Source of the DNA: Bacteroidaceae bacterium
GTDB taxonomy: Bacteria > Bacteroidota > Bacteroidia > Bacteroidales > Barnesiellaceae_A
Length of the DNA: 47,837 bases
Assembly (NCBI GenBank): GCA_017522135.1
Contig: JAFXAB010000020.1
Coordinates: 1 to 47,837, forward strand
Direction: 5' to 3'
Shown piece after piece: positions 35,514-43,491 of this stretch. The notes beneath the pieces are model-generated. The model worked only from the letters and a program-made list of their open reading frames with translations. It searched no databases and was not told the origin of the DNA. The translations under genes and the position numbers were made by a program. How positions within the stretch are numbered: the stretch's first letter is position 1; each line of letters starts with the position of its first letter.

Positions 35514-36875
35514 TTATCCTTTGTATTGGTTGTAGAACTCTACTACAGCAACGATACCGCGCTCATACATCTCGAGTGCAAAACTTTCGTTGGGCGAGTG
35601 GATGGCATTCTTCTCAAGACCAAATCCCATCAATACCGACTTCAGGCCGAGTACACGCTCAAAGATGGGTATTACACCTATACTGCCACCGCGACGTACA
35701 GCCAAAGGTTGTTGGCCAAATGCCAATGCAAAACCTTTCTCGGCAGCCTTGTATGCCGGTATGCCTATGGGGCACACATAGCTTTCACTGCCGTGCATAG
35801 GTGTCACCTTTACCTCTACGGTTTGGGGGGCTATTGTGTTGATGTAGTCGATAAATTGCTGTGTTATCTTGTGATAATCTTGGTTGGGTATGAGTCGACA
35901 CGATACCTTGGCGTGGGCTTTTGAAGGGAGAACGGTCTTTGAGCCTTCGCCTGTGTAGCCTCCCCATATACCGCAAATGTCAAATGTAGGACGTGATGCC
36001 GCACGCTCGATAGTAGAGTAGCCTTTTTCTCCCGAGAGGGCTTTGACTCCTATAGCATCGCAGTAGGCCTTTTCGTCGTAAGGTACAGCAGCCATCATGG
36101 CGCGCTCCTCGGGTGACAACTCCTCGGCATCGTCGTAGAAGTGTGGAATGGTGATGCGACCGTCGCTATCGGTAATACCGGCAAGCATCTTACACAATAC
36201 GTTGATGGGGTTGGCTACTGCACCGCCAAAGTGACCCGAGTGAAGGTCGCGACAAGGACCTGTTACTTCAATTTCCCAATAAGCAAGTCCGCGCAGACCG
36301 GTAGTCAACGAGGGATGTTCGCGGCCTACCATACTTGTGTCCGATACAAGAATGACATCGCCCTTGAGTAAGTCGCGGTTGTTGGCGCAGAACTCTTCCA
36401 ATCCCGGAGAACCTACTTCCTCACCACCCTCAAAGAGGAACTTTACGTTGCAGTGTAGCATGTTGCGCTTGAGAGCTATCTCGAATGCTTTTACTTGGAT
36501 AAAGGCTTGACCCTTGTCGTCGTCGGTGCCACGGCCCCACAGGCGTCCGTCGCGTACCTCGGGCTCAAATGGGTCGCTGTTCCATAGTTCCAACGGCTCG
36601 GCAGGCATTACATCATAGTGACCATATACAATAACGGTGGGCCACTCGGGATTGATGATTTTCTCGCCGTATACAACAGGATTGTAGCCTGTTTCCATCA
36701 ATTGGGCATGGTCGGCTCCTGCTGCAACAAGCAATTCACACCAGCGATTGGCGCATGCATACATGTCGTCGCGATGCTCGGGCTTGGCACTGATTGAGGG
36801 GATGCGTAACAGTGAATATAATTCGTCACGAAAACGCTCTTTGTTTTGTTCGATGTAGTTGAGTGTTTCTTGCAT
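35514..36875 (-). CDS. M20-family dipeptidase/metallohydrolase
   Basis: A 453-residue protein from the ATG at 36875. Metal and catalytic motifs of the M20 family are visible: VIVYGHYDVMPAEP (His/Asp), LWGRGTDDDKGQ (bridging Asp), FEGGEEVGSPG (Glu pair), a middle DLHSGHFGGAV dimerisation domain, and a late MGFGLEKNAIHSPNESF (His). It hydrolyses small peptides in the cytoplasm, most like the carnosinase-type branch of M20 (CPG70/DUG1). It sits between aroC and the radical SAM gene with short gaps, so is probably co-transcribed. Confidence 0.9.
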   Translation of the reverse strand: MQETLNYIEQNKERFRDELYSLLRIPSISAKPEHRDDMYACANRWCELLVAAGADHAQLMETGYNPVVYGEKIINPEWPTVIVYGHYDVMPAEPLELWNSDPFEPEVRDGRLWGRGTDDDKGQAFIQVKAFEIALKRNMLHCNVKFLFEGGEEVGSPGLEEFCANNRDLLKGDVILVSDTSMVGREHPSLTTGLRGLAYWEIEVTGPCRDLHSGHFGGAVANPINVLCKMLAGITDSDGRITIPHFYDDAEELSPEERAMMAAVPYDEKAYCDAIGVKALSGEKGYSTIERAASRPTFDICGIWGGYTGEGSKTVLPSKAHAKVSCRLIPNQDYHKITQQFIDYINTIAPQTVEVKVTPMHGSESYVCPIGIPAYKAAEKGFALAFGQQPLAVRRGGSIGVIPIFERVLGLKSVLMGFGLEKNAIHSPNESFALEMYERGIVAVVEFYNQYKG

Positions 36876-36902
36876 AATTCTGTAAAAAAAAGGTTTATAT
36901 AA

Positions 36903-37979
36903 TTAATTTATTTGACATGCTTTGTTGCGTAGATAGTGGTCGAGCAGTACCATGGCTGTTGCAGCCTCTACGATAGGTATGGCACGCGGTACTACACATG
37001 GGTCGTGGCGACCTTGGGGGCTGAGTGTTGTTTTTGTGCCTTGGTCGGTTATACTTTCTACGGGTTGCAACAATGTGGGTGTGGGCTTGAATGCTACACG
37101 AAAGTATATATCCGCCCCATTTGATATACCACCTTGTATGCCTCCCGAATGGTTGGTGCGGGTAGTAATGTGTCCGTCTTTATTCTCAAATATATCGCAC
37201 ATTTGCGAGCCTCGTCGGGCAGCTCCGGCAAATCCCATCCCATATTCAAATCCCTTGACAGCGTTGATGTTGAGCATGGCTTTGCCTATATCGGCATGAA
37301 GTTTGTCATATATAGGTTCTCCCCATCCTGCCGGGATGCCTTGTGCAACACATGTGACAATACCACCTATAGAATCACCCTCGCTGCGCACCTCTTTGAT
37401 GAGAGTCTCCATGCGTGCAGCAATCGCAGTGTCGGGGCAACGAACAGGATTGTTGTCGATTGTATCGAGGTCGTATGCTGTGTAATCGCAAGGTAGAGCT
37501 ATTGTTCCCACTTGAGAGGTGTATGCTTTGATGGTAATACCCATAGAGCCTAATATTTGCATGGCAACTGCACCTGCCACACATGTGGCTATGGTAACAC
37601 GTGCCGATGCACGACCTCCTCCACGATAATCGCGAAGGCCATACTTGGCTGTATAGGTATAGTCGGCGTGCGATGGGCGGAAAGTGTGCCGTATAGCCTC
37701 ATAATCGTTGCTGTGTGTGTCGCTGTTGCGTACAATAAACCCGATAGACGCTCCTGTTGTTACGCCGTCAAATATACCCGATAAAAATTCAACACGGTCA
37801 TTCTCATTGCGAGATGTTGTGATAGATGATTGTCCGGGACGACGGCGAGACAAAAATACTTGAATGGCATCTGTATCAAGCGTAATACCGGCCGGAACAC
37901 CATCTATAACACCACCTATGGTGCTACCATGCGATTCGCCAAACGATGTGAGTCGATATATCAATCCGGTTGTATTCAT
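36903..37979 (-). CDS. aroC: Chorismate synthase
   Basis: A 358-residue enzyme from the ATG at 37979, giving the family start [18 protein letters not shown]; the reading can be extended to 38030 but that segment is not conserved. It has the FMN/EPSP-binding segments [35 protein letters not shown] and [14 protein letters not shown]. It converts EPSP to chorismate, the last common step of aromatic amino-acid synthesis. First gene of the aroC-dipeptidase-radical SAM-GH85 run. Confidence 0.96.
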   Translation of the reverse strand: MNTTGLIYRLTSFGESHGSTIGGVIDGVPAGITLDTDAIQVFLSRRRPGQSSITTSRNENDRVEFLSGIFDGVTTGASIGFIVRNSDTHSNDYEAIRHTFRPSHADYTYTAKYGLRDYRGGGRASARVTIATCVAGAVAMQILGSMGITIKAYTSQVGTIALPCDYTAYDLDTIDNNPVRCPDTAIAARMETLIKEVRSEGDSIGGIVTCVAQGIPAGWGEPIYDKLHADIGKAMLNINAVKGFEYGMGFAGAARRGSQMCDIFENKDGHITTRTNHSGGIQGGISNGADIYFRVAFKPTPTLLQPVESITDQGTKTTLSPQGRHDPCVVPRAIPIVEAATAMVLLDHYLRNKACQIN

Positions 37980-38000
37980 TGTTATAAAAAATTGCGAAAG

Positions 38001-38008
38001 TAAAGATA
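38001..38008 (-). promoter_or_regulatory. Possible -7 box of aroC
   Basis: The minus strand reads TATCTTTA, one base from consensus, 21 nt before the aroC ATG. No -33 TTG. It resembles the box found upstream of korD. Confidence 0.38.
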
Positions 38009-38179
38009 AGACTTTTTGTTGAGATAACACATTATATAAGTCGATTTTTTGTGTTTTATCTTTATCGGTGCTTGGTTTATGTGATATTTGCCCGTTGTTT
38101 TGCTATCTCTCTATATGATAGGATGCGGTTCGGAATAAAAACTTGGGGTAAACATAGTTTTTCTTCGCTCACCTTTCAC

Positions 38180-38187
38180 TATCTTTG
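38180..38187 (+). promoter_or_regulatory. -7 box of the 38197 gene
   Basis: TATCTTTG followed by C is an exact consensus match only 9 bp before the ATG at 38197, which implies a leader of about 5 nt. No TTG is seen at -33. Confidence 0.48.
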
Positions 38188-38196
38188 CACACAATC

Positions 38197-38667
38197 ATGA
38201 CAAGAAAGAAGAAGAGCAAACGCAACCGACGTCGTTGGCAGATACGTTTTTTTAAGCTAACACTCTTTATACTTGCCATTGCACTGCCATGTGTGTGGCT
38301 TGTGGGACGTGGCAAGAGTGAGAGTGAGCCTATGCGTGTATCACGGCTTTTTGCCGACCACCTCATACATGCTCGCTACGACGAAGCATGTGCCATGGCA
38401 ACACCTTGTTCGGCCGACGATATTGCTTTCTATGCCGATTGGGTAGGAGAGCAATCACACGAAATGATAAATGGCAATATTCGTTTCAAGATAACTCATG
38501 CCCAATTGCTTATGCCTGCCGATACGACCAATATCGTACAAGGAAAAGTATTGGTGATGAACGAGCTTGGAGAAGAAAAAGTATTGCATTATCTCGACCT
38601 CAAGATTATTTATACAGACGATGGTTGGATTGTTGATTATGTATCGCCATTGAGTATGTGGAAGTAA
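38197..38667 (+). CDS. Small membrane-anchored protein, DUF4878-like
   Basis: A 156-residue protein from the ATG at 38197; the reading opens at a TTG four codons earlier that lies in the promoter box. It has a very basic N-terminus (MTRKKKSKRNRRRW), one membrane helix (about residues 19-40), then an extracytoplasmic domain of about 110 residues. That domain starts with an ARYDEACAMATP helix and ends GWIVDYVSP. Small domains of this NTF2-like shape (DUF4878) are common in Bacteroidetes lipoproteins. Function unknown. It is a single gene between divergent aroC and the oligopeptidase. Confidence 0.68.
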   Translation: MTRKKKSKRNRRRWQIRFFKLTLFILAIALPCVWLVGRGKSESEPMRVSRLFADHLIHARYDEACAMATPCSADDIAFYADWVGEQSHEMINGNIRFKITHAQLLMPADTTNIVQGKVLVMNELGEEKVLHYLDLKIIYTDDGWIVDYVSPLSMWK

Positions 38668-38760
38668 AATCTTGGTGTCAAAAACGTCGCATGCAAGCCG
38701 TTTCTCATGAGCCAATTGTGACTCTATTCTACTGCTTTTAGAAATGTTTGGGGATATTTT

Positions 38761-38790
38761 GGGGATATTCCCCTGTGTTTTTAATTTTTT
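38761..38790 (+). terminator. Weak terminator before the M3 peptidase gene
   Basis: GGGG-ATATT-CCCC (38761-38773) followed by a T-rich tail. The preceding bases repeat GGGGATATT at 38750. Short stem, so moderate support. Confidence 0.4.
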
Positions 38791-38827
38791 TAAGAAAAAC
38801 TTTTCACATTACAGCAAGATAAATACC

Positions 38828-38835
38828 GACCTTTG
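38828..38835 (+). promoter_or_regulatory. Possible -7 box of the M3 peptidase gene
   Basis: GACCTTTG followed by C differs from TAnnTTTG at one base and lies 27 nt before the ATG at 38863. A TTTC at 38802-38805 is the nearest -33 candidate, at slightly long spacing. Confidence 0.35.
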
Positions 38836-38862
38836 CACCACAAATGTAAAACACACAAACCA

Positions 38863-40971
38863 ATGAAAAAATTTTTAGTATCAATCAGTTTAGGTCTTTT
38901 TGCATTAATGACAACACAATGCACAACTAACAACAATCAAATCGACCCCTTCTGTGGCGAGTATGACACCCCCCACAACACATTCCCGTTCGATAAGATT
39001 AGCAACAAACTTTATGAGCCTGCGTTCCAAAAAGGTGTTGAACTTCAAGTAGAAGAAATCAATGCTATTGTAAACCAACGCTCTATTCCTACTTTTGAGA
39101 ACACTATCGTAGCTCTTGAAGAGAGTGGTAGCTACCTCAATCGCGTAGCCAGCGTATTCTTTGCATTGCAAGGTGCCGAGAGTGACGATGAAATGATGGA
39201 AATCTCACAACGTATCCAACCCCTCCTCTCGGAGCACAGCAATAACATAAGCCTCAACGAGCAACTCTTCGAGCGCATCAAATATGTATACGACCGTCGT
39301 GCCGAGATGGATCTCACTCCCGAGCAAATGATGCTTGTTGAGAGAACCTACGACTCGTTTGCTACAAGCGGTGCTAACCTTGAGGGTGAAGCGCGTGAGC
39401 GTTATCGCGAGTTGTCGGTTGAATTGAGCAACCTCACTCTCGCTTTCAGTCAAAATGCTCTCCGTGCTACCAACGCATACTCTCGCGAACTTACCGAAGA
39501 GGAGTTGGCCGGTCTTCCCCAAAGTGCCATTGATGCTGCTGCTGCCATGGCTGCAAGCAAAGGTAAGGAGGGTAGCTATATGGTAGACCTTTCGTACCCC
39601 AGCTATAGCGCAATTATGAAGTACTCTTCTATACGCGAGCTCCGCGAAGAGTTGTATCGTGCTTACTCTTCTCGCTCTATCGGTGGTGAGTTCGATAATC
39701 TTCCCATTCTTGCTCGTATTGCCGAGGTACGCCTTGAGATAGCCAAGCTTTTTGGTTGCAACACATTTGCCGAGTATAAGCTCAAGAATACAATGGCCGG
39801 TACTACTGATGCCGTTTACAACCTCTTGAACCAACTCCTCGCTGCTTACAAGCCCGTAGCAATGGACGAGGTTGCCGAGCTTCAAAAATTTGCCGCCGAG
39901 AAAGAGGGTGCCGATTTTGAATTGAAAGCTTGGGACTTCTCTTACTATGCCGACCAATTGAAGTTGCTCAAATATGACCTCAACGACGAGATGTTGCGTC
40001 CTTACTTCAAGTTGGAGAATGTAATTGATGGCGTATTTGGTCTTGCAACCAAGCTCTATGGCCTCCAATTTACCGAGAACAAAGACATTCCCGTATATCA
40101 CGAAGAAGCCAGTGCTTATGAGGTGACTGATGCCAACGGTGAGTACATTGGTGTTCTTTATACCGACTTCTTCCCCCGTCCCGGCAAGCGCCAAGGTGCT
40201 TGGATGACTGAGTTCAAGGGCCAATGGATGGAAAATGATACAGTTGACAGCCGTCCTCACGTAACTATCGTGATGAACTTCACTCGTCCTACTGCCACAG
40301 CTCCCTCATTGCTCACATTCGGTGAGGTTGAGACTTTCCTCCACGAGTTTGGTCACGCTCTTCATGGTCTTCTCTCTAATGTTACTTACAACTCACTCTC
40401 GGGTACCAATGTATACCGTGACTTTGTAGAGTTGCCCTCTCAATTCAACGAGAACTACCTCACCGAGAAAGAGTTCCTCGATGGCTTTGCTCGTCACTAC
40501 GAGACAGGCGAAACTATCCCCGCCGAGTTGGTTGAGAAGATTATTGCTTCGAGCCAATACCACGCTGCCTACGCTTGCATCCGTCAATTGTCATTCGGTA
40601 TGCTCGATATGGCATGGCACACTACTACAGCACTTGTTGAAGACCCCATGGCATTTGAGACAGCCGCTTTGGCTTCAACTCAAGTACTCCCCGTTGTAGA
40701 GGGTACAGCTCTCAGTCCTCAATTTAGTCACATCTTCTCAGGCGGCTATGCTTCGGGCTACTACAGCTACAAGTGGGCAGAGGTTCTTGATGCCGACGCT
40801 TTTGCAGCGTTCAAAGAAAATGGTATTTTCGACCAAGAGACTGCACGTTCATTCCGCGAAAACGTACTCTCACGTGGTGGTACAGAGAACCCCATGGAGC
40901 TCTACAAACGCTTCCGTGGTCATGAGCCCTCAATCGATGCCCTCATGCGTCGCGACGGTATCGTGAAATAA
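38863..40971 (+). CDS. dcp: M3-family oligopeptidase, lipoprotein form (Dcp-like)
   Basis: 702 residues from the ATG at 38863; an upstream in-frame TTG at 38833 lies in the promoter region and is unlikely. It has a signal peptide with a probable lipobox (SLGLFALMTTQC, C about residue 20). The thermolysin-like zinc motif HEFGHALHG is near residue 500, in the standard FGEVETFLHEFGH context, with downstream Glu-containing EDF/FVELPSQFNENYL and SGGYASGYYSYKWAEVLDAD segments of the M3A peptidyl-dipeptidase family. It would cut dipeptides or short peptides in the periplasm. Its codons are richer in AAC, CTC and CGT than the neighbours, suggesting high expression. Followed by a strong terminator. 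Confidence 0.92.
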   Translation: MKKFLVSISLGLFALMTTQCTTNNNQIDPFCGEYDTPHNTFPFDKISNKLYEPAFQKGVELQVEEINAIVNQRSIPTFENTIVALEESGSYLNRVASVFFALQGAESDDEMMEISQRIQPLLSEHSNNISLNEQLFERIKYVYDRRAEMDLTPEQMMLVERTYDSFATSGANLEGEARERYRELSVELSNLTLAFSQNALRATNAYSRELTEEELAGLPQSAIDAAAAMAASKGKEGSYMVDLSYPSYSAIMKYSSIRELREELYRAYSSRSIGGEFDNLPILARIAEVRLEIAKLFGCNTFAEYKLKNTMAGTTDAVYNLLNQLLAAYKPVAMDEVAELQKFAAEKEGADFELKAWDFSYYADQLKLLKYDLNDEMLRPYFKLENVIDGVFGLATKLYGLQFTENKDIPVYHEEASAYEVTDANGEYIGVLYTDFFPRPGKRQGAWMTEFKGQWMENDTVDSRPHVTIVMNFTRPTATAPSLLTFGEVETFLHEFGHALHGLLSNVTYNSLSGTNVYRDFVELPSQFNENYLTEKEFLDGFARHYETGETIPAELVEKIIASSQYHAAYACIRQLSFGMLDMAWHTTTALVEDPMAFETAALASTQVLPVVEGTALSPQFSHIFSGGYASGYYSYKWAEVLDADAFAAFKENGIFDQETARSFRENVLSRGGTENPMELYKRFRGHEPSIDALMRRDGIVK

Positions 40972-40996
40972 GAAATATACATCAGTATATAACAAC

Positions 40997-41036
40997 AAAG
41001 GTTGCATCCAACAGCGGGTGCAACCTTTTGTTTTGT
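40997..41036 (+). terminator. Terminator of the M3 peptidase gene
   Basis: Hairpin AAAGGTTGCA (40997-41006) / TGCAACCTTT (41019-41028), extended inward by three pairs, loop AACAGC, then TTGTTTTGTTT. It lies 25 bp past the stop. Confidence 0.85.
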
Positions 41037-41037
41037 T
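41020..41037 (+). repeat. Direct repeat, left copy, flanking hicAB
   Basis: GCAACCTTTTGTTTTGTT, 18 bp, identical to 41917-41934. This copy forms the right arm and tail of the peptidase terminator. Confidence 0.75.
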
Positions 41038-41140
41038 TATTGTCGTGTACGAATAGTATTTAAACCGCAAAAGATGAAAGAAAATGTGCGCAAAAATTAA
41101 AAGCGATTATCGGATACCGGTAAAAAAAGTTGTATTTTTA

Positions 41141-41171
41141 TTTGCTATTAAAAACAATAGCATTATATTTG
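41141..41171 (+). promoter_or_regulatory. Full promoter of hicAB
   Basis: TTTG (41141-41144), 19-bp spacer, TATATTTG (41164-41171). Both match the Bacteroidetes consensus exactly with ideal spacing. The start site is expected near 41176, about 20 nt before the hicA ATG. Confidence 0.75.
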
Positions 41172-41195
41172 CGTTGTCAATTATACAAACGAGCC

Positions 41196-41384
41196 ATGAA
41201 GTATTCAGAATTACACAGGCTTCTTAAAAAGAACGGATGTTATCCAACGGGCGAAACGCAGGCAGGGCATCCATTGTGGTACAGCCCGATAACAGGTAAG
41301 GAATTTACAACAAGTCACCACGATAAACAAGAGGTTGCAATTGGAACATTAAAAAGCATTATGAGATTGGCGGGTGTTAAATAA
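41196..41384 (+). CDS. hicA: HicA-type toxin (mRNA interferase)
   Basis: A 62-residue protein from the ATG at 41196, which fits the promoter and the family start MKYSELHRLLKKNGC. It shows the small double-stranded-RNA-binding-like fold of HicA: G24-H25 (AGHPLWYSP) and TSHHDKQEVAIGTLKSIMRLAG with the conserved HicA C-terminal motif. HicA toxins cut mRNA to stop growth. The reading is AT-richer in codon choice than surrounding genes. hicB starts 34 bp downstream. Confidence 0.86.
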   Translation: MKYSELHRLLKKNGCYPTGETQAGHPLWYSPITGKEFTTSHHDKQEVAIGTLKSIMRLAGVK

Positions 41385-41418
41385 CCAGCCAGTTAAAAGG
41401 AAAAGAAAGGTTATAGTT

Positions 41419-41826
41419 ATGAAGAAAGTACGAGTTTTTATTGAAAGAGCATCAGATGGCTCATTTAGCGCATATATGCCAGATGATGACGGTTTGGATT
41501 ATGGCGTTATTGGTACAGGCTTTTCTGCATCAGAAGCTATTAGCGATATAAAGTCGGCATACCAAGGAATCAAAAAACACTACGAAGATAAGGGTAAGTA
41601 TTTTGAAGAGGTCGATATGATATTTAGTTATGATGTTATATCTTTCCTAACATATTATAGTGATAGATTTACATACGCTGGTCTGGAGAAGATAACAGGT
41701 GTGTCGGCAGCTCAGTTATCTCAGTATGTGCAAGGATATCGTAATCCGTCGAAGAAAACAGCGGAAAAGATACAGCGAGGTTTGCATGCATTCGCAGAAG
41801 ACTTGAGTAAAGTTAGATTTGTTTAA
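41419..41826 (+). CDS. hicB: HicB-type antitoxin with C-terminal HTH
   Basis: A 135-residue protein from the ATG at 41419. A purine-rich GAAAGG 8 nt upstream, rare in this group, supports this start over the in-frame ATG at 41374. The N-terminal part (about residues 1-70) is the HicB partial RNase-H-like fold: VRVFIERASDGSFSAYMPDDDGLDYGVIGTGFSASEAISDIKSAY. The C-terminus has an Xre-like HTH (LEKITGVSAAQLSQYVQGYRNPSKKTAEKIQ). It neutralises HicA and probably represses the hicAB promoter. Confidence 0.88.
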   Translation: MKKVRVFIERASDGSFSAYMPDDDGLDYGVIGTGFSASEAISDIKSAYQGIKKHYEDKGKYFEEVDMIFSYDVISFLTYYSDRFTYAGLEKITGVSAAQLSQYVQGYRNPSKKTAEKIQRGLHAFAEDLSKVRFV

Positions 41827-41852
41827 TTGACAGCTAGCATTTGTGCTTGACT

Positions 41853-41887
41853 GCCTCGACGTTATTGCGTCGGGGCTTTTATTTTTG
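41853..41887 (+). terminator. Terminator of hicAB
   Basis: 9-bp stem GCCTCGACG (41853-41861) / CGTCGGGGC (41868-41876) with one G-T pair, loop TTATTG, followed by TTTTATTTTT. Confidence 0.88.
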
Positions 41888-41916
41888 TAAAATTTAGGCA
41901 TTGCCTTCACAGTTAG

Positions 41917-41934
41917 GCAACCTTTTGTTTTGTT
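41917..41934 (+). repeat. Direct repeat, right copy, flanking hicAB
   Basis: GCAACCTTTTGTTTTGTT, identical to 41020-41037 at a distance of 897 bp. In this copy the first bases lie in a smaller 6-bp hairpin TTGCCT/AGGCAA (41901-41906, 41915-41920). Confidence 0.75.
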
Positions 41935-41962
41935 ACTGTGCCATGACCGGGTATAGGAGCGA

Positions 41963-42000
41963 GTATAAAAAACGATATGTCTGATTTTGACATATCGTTT
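41963..42000 (-). terminator. Terminator of tRNA-Arg(CCG)
   Basis: Perfect 12-bp inverted repeat AAACGATATGTC (41970-41981) / complement (41989-42000), 7-nt loop. On the minus strand the stem runs into six U. It starts 12 bp past the tRNA 3' end. Confidence 0.82.
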
Positions 42001-42011
42001 GTATTTAACAG

Positions 42012-42083
42012 TACACCCATGGGGAGTCGAACCCCAATCGTCGGAACCGGAATCCGGTATTCTATCCATTGAACTATGGGTGC
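42012..42083 (-). tRNA. tRNA-Arg, anticodon CCG
   Basis: 72 nt on the minus strand folding as a cloverleaf: acceptor GCACCCA/TGGGTGT, D stem GTTC/GAAT, anticodon stem around loop TTCCGGT (anticodon CCG), 4-nt variable loop, T arm with TTCGACT, discriminator A. No CCA is encoded. The outer anticodon-stem pair is C-A, a mismatch. It reads the CGG codon. Confidence 0.93.
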
Positions 42084-42119
42084 TTGCATTATATACTCGT
42101 AAGCCTTGCTTGATGAGTG

Positions 42120-42150
42120 TTGCAAAAGTACTAATTATTTTGTAGCTTTG
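42120..42150 (+). promoter_or_regulatory. Promoter of ung
   Basis: TTG (42120-42122), 20-bp spacer, TAGCTTTG (42143-42150). This predicts a start near 42155 and a leader of about 80 nt. It fully overlaps the oppositely directed tRNA promoter. Confidence 0.62.
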
Positions 42151-42153
42151 CAA
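42123..42153 (-). promoter_or_regulatory. Promoter of tRNA-Arg(CCG)
   Basis: On the minus strand TTG (42153-42151), 20-bp spacer, TACTTTTG (42130-42123). The start is expected near 42118, 35 nt before the mature tRNA 5' end. Confidence 0.68.
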
Positions 42154-42233
42154 GTGTGCGAGGGTCATTGTAGCTTATTCTATGTTATTATTACCACTCG
42201 CTGATGCTGAATTTGTTAACATTACATAGGCCT

Positions 42234-42896
42234 ATGAATGTTCGTATAGAAGAGAGTTGGAGGTGTCGCCTGCAAGAGGAGTTTGATAAACCCTATTTTG
42301 CGCAGCTTACTCAATTTGTGCGCGGAGAGTATGCTTCGGGTACGGTATATCCGCCCGGACGTGAAATGTTTGCAGCCTTTGATGCGTGCCCCTTCGAGCA
42401 GGTGCGGGTGGTTATTTTGGGTCAAGACCCTTATCATGAGCCCGGACAAGCACATGGCTTGTGTTTCTCGGTAAACGATGGTGTGCCATTTCCTCCCTCT
42501 TTGGTCAATATATTTAAGGAGATTGAGAGTGACCTGGGCAAACCTGTTCCTCGCAGTGGCAACCTTATGCGCTGGGCTCAACAAGGCGTATTGTTGCTCA
42601 ATGCAACCTTGACTGTGCGTGCCCATCAAGCCGGCTCGCATCAGAATAAGGGTTGGGAGGCTTTTACCGATGCGGTAATACACCGATTGGCTACTGAACG
42701 TGAGCATATAGTCTTTATCCTATGGGGCTCTTATGCGCAACGTAAAGGTGCTTTTATCGACCGCAATCGTCACTGTGTGTTACAGTCGCCTCATCCCTCT
42801 CCACTGTCGGCCTATCGTGGATTTTTTGGCAACAAGCACTTCAGTCGTACCAATGAATATTTGGTACAACATGGATATGAACCTATTGATTGGTAG
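42234..42896 (+). CDS. ung: Uracil-DNA glycosylase, family 1
   Basis: 220 residues from the ATG at 42234, chosen because the family begins MNVRIEESW; the frame opens earlier at 42204. The water-activating motif GQDPYH is followed by the uracil-binding [11 protein letters not shown], then [26 protein letters not shown] and the DNA-intercalation motif [18 protein letters not shown]. It removes uracil from DNA in base-excision repair. Length is normal. The next gene starts 6 bp after its stop. Confidence 0.96.
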   Translation: MNVRIEESWRCRLQEEFDKPYFAQLTQFVRGEYASGTVYPPGREMFAAFDACPFEQVRVVILGQDPYHEPGQAHGLCFSVNDGVPFPPSLVNIFKEIESDLGKPVPRSGNLMRWAQQGVLLLNATLTVRAHQAGSHQNKGWEAFTDAVIHRLATEREHIVFILWGSYAQRKGAFIDRNRHCVLQSPHPSPLSAYRGFFGNKHFSRTNEYLVQHGYEPIDW

Positions 42897-42902
42897 TAAA
42901 TT

Positions 42903-43385
42903 ATGGAAAAAAGACAATTAAATATCGATGTAGAGGCTCGCGCTGCACGTGCGCGTGAGGCTTTTGAGCAAGGGTACAACTGCTCGCAAGCCGTTGTTGT
43001 TGCTTATGCCGATGTATTGGGGCAGGATGCCGATGTGTTGGCATCGTTGGTGCAACCCCTCGGTGGTGGTATGGGTCGACTTCGCGAAGTGTGTGGTGCA
43101 GTAAGTGGCATGTTTATGGTGAGTAGTGTGGCATATCAAGGTGCTCCTACTACCGATAGAGAGGTGCGTACCCGTATATATGGCGGTGTGCAGAAGTTGG
43201 CTGAGCGTTATAGAGGCGAATGTGGCAGTATAGTGTGTCGTGAACTCTTGGGCTTGAAGCAAAAGAGTGATGCTCCTGTACCCGAAGAGCGCACGCCTGA
43301 ATATTACAAGCGTCGTCCCTGTGCAGAGTATGTGGCACTTGCAGCCCGGATTGTGGGCGAGTATCTCAATACGGCTCAGGACTGA
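42903..43385 (+). CDS. C_GCAxxG_C_C family redox-type protein
   Basis: A 160-residue protein from the ATG at 42903. It has the family's cysteine pattern: GYNCSQAVV, a Gly-rich GGGMGRLREVCGAVSG, then C in GECGSIVCRELLG and a late RRPCAEYV. This small family (C_GCAxxG_C_C) is predicted to be redox active or metal binding; its biochemical role is not established. It follows ung by 6 bp, so they share a transcript, though a functional link is not implied. Confidence 0.85.
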   Translation: MEKRQLNIDVEARAARAREAFEQGYNCSQAVVVAYADVLGQDADVLASLVQPLGGGMGRLREVCGAVSGMFMVSSVAYQGAPTTDREVRTRIYGGVQKLAERYRGECGSIVCRELLGLKQKSDAPVPEERTPEYYKRRPCAEYVALAARIVGEYLNTAQD

Positions 43386-43413
43386 TTAGGGCCTGATACC
43401 GATCCGATAGTGT

Positions 43414-43461
43414 AAAACAAAAGTCTGTAGCATAATCTCTATGGGATTGTGTTACAGACTT
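43414..43461 (-). terminator. Terminator of the Sel1-repeat gene
   Basis: Arms 43421-43438 and 43444-43461 (AAGTCTGTA... / ...TACAGACTT) pair with three mismatches or wobbles. On the minus strand the stem runs into UUUUGUUUU. It sits between convergent genes. Confidence 0.78.
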
Positions 43462-43491
43462 GCTTGTATGTGGGTAACCGGTGTGGACCGA

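Noticed and set aside
37980..38030. 17-residue N-terminal extension of chorismate synthase
   Set aside because: The family starts at [18 protein letters not shown]; the extension would contain the promoter box.
39205..40260. 351-codon open frame on the minus strand opposite the M3 peptidase gene
   Set aside because: Shadow of the strongly codon-biased sense gene; no start signal or family resemblance.
41020..42083. hicAB as an integrase-type island at the tRNA-Arg 3' end
   Set aside because: No copy of the tRNA 3' end exists beyond hicAB and there is no integrase; the only flanking repeat is the 18-bp terminator-linked one.
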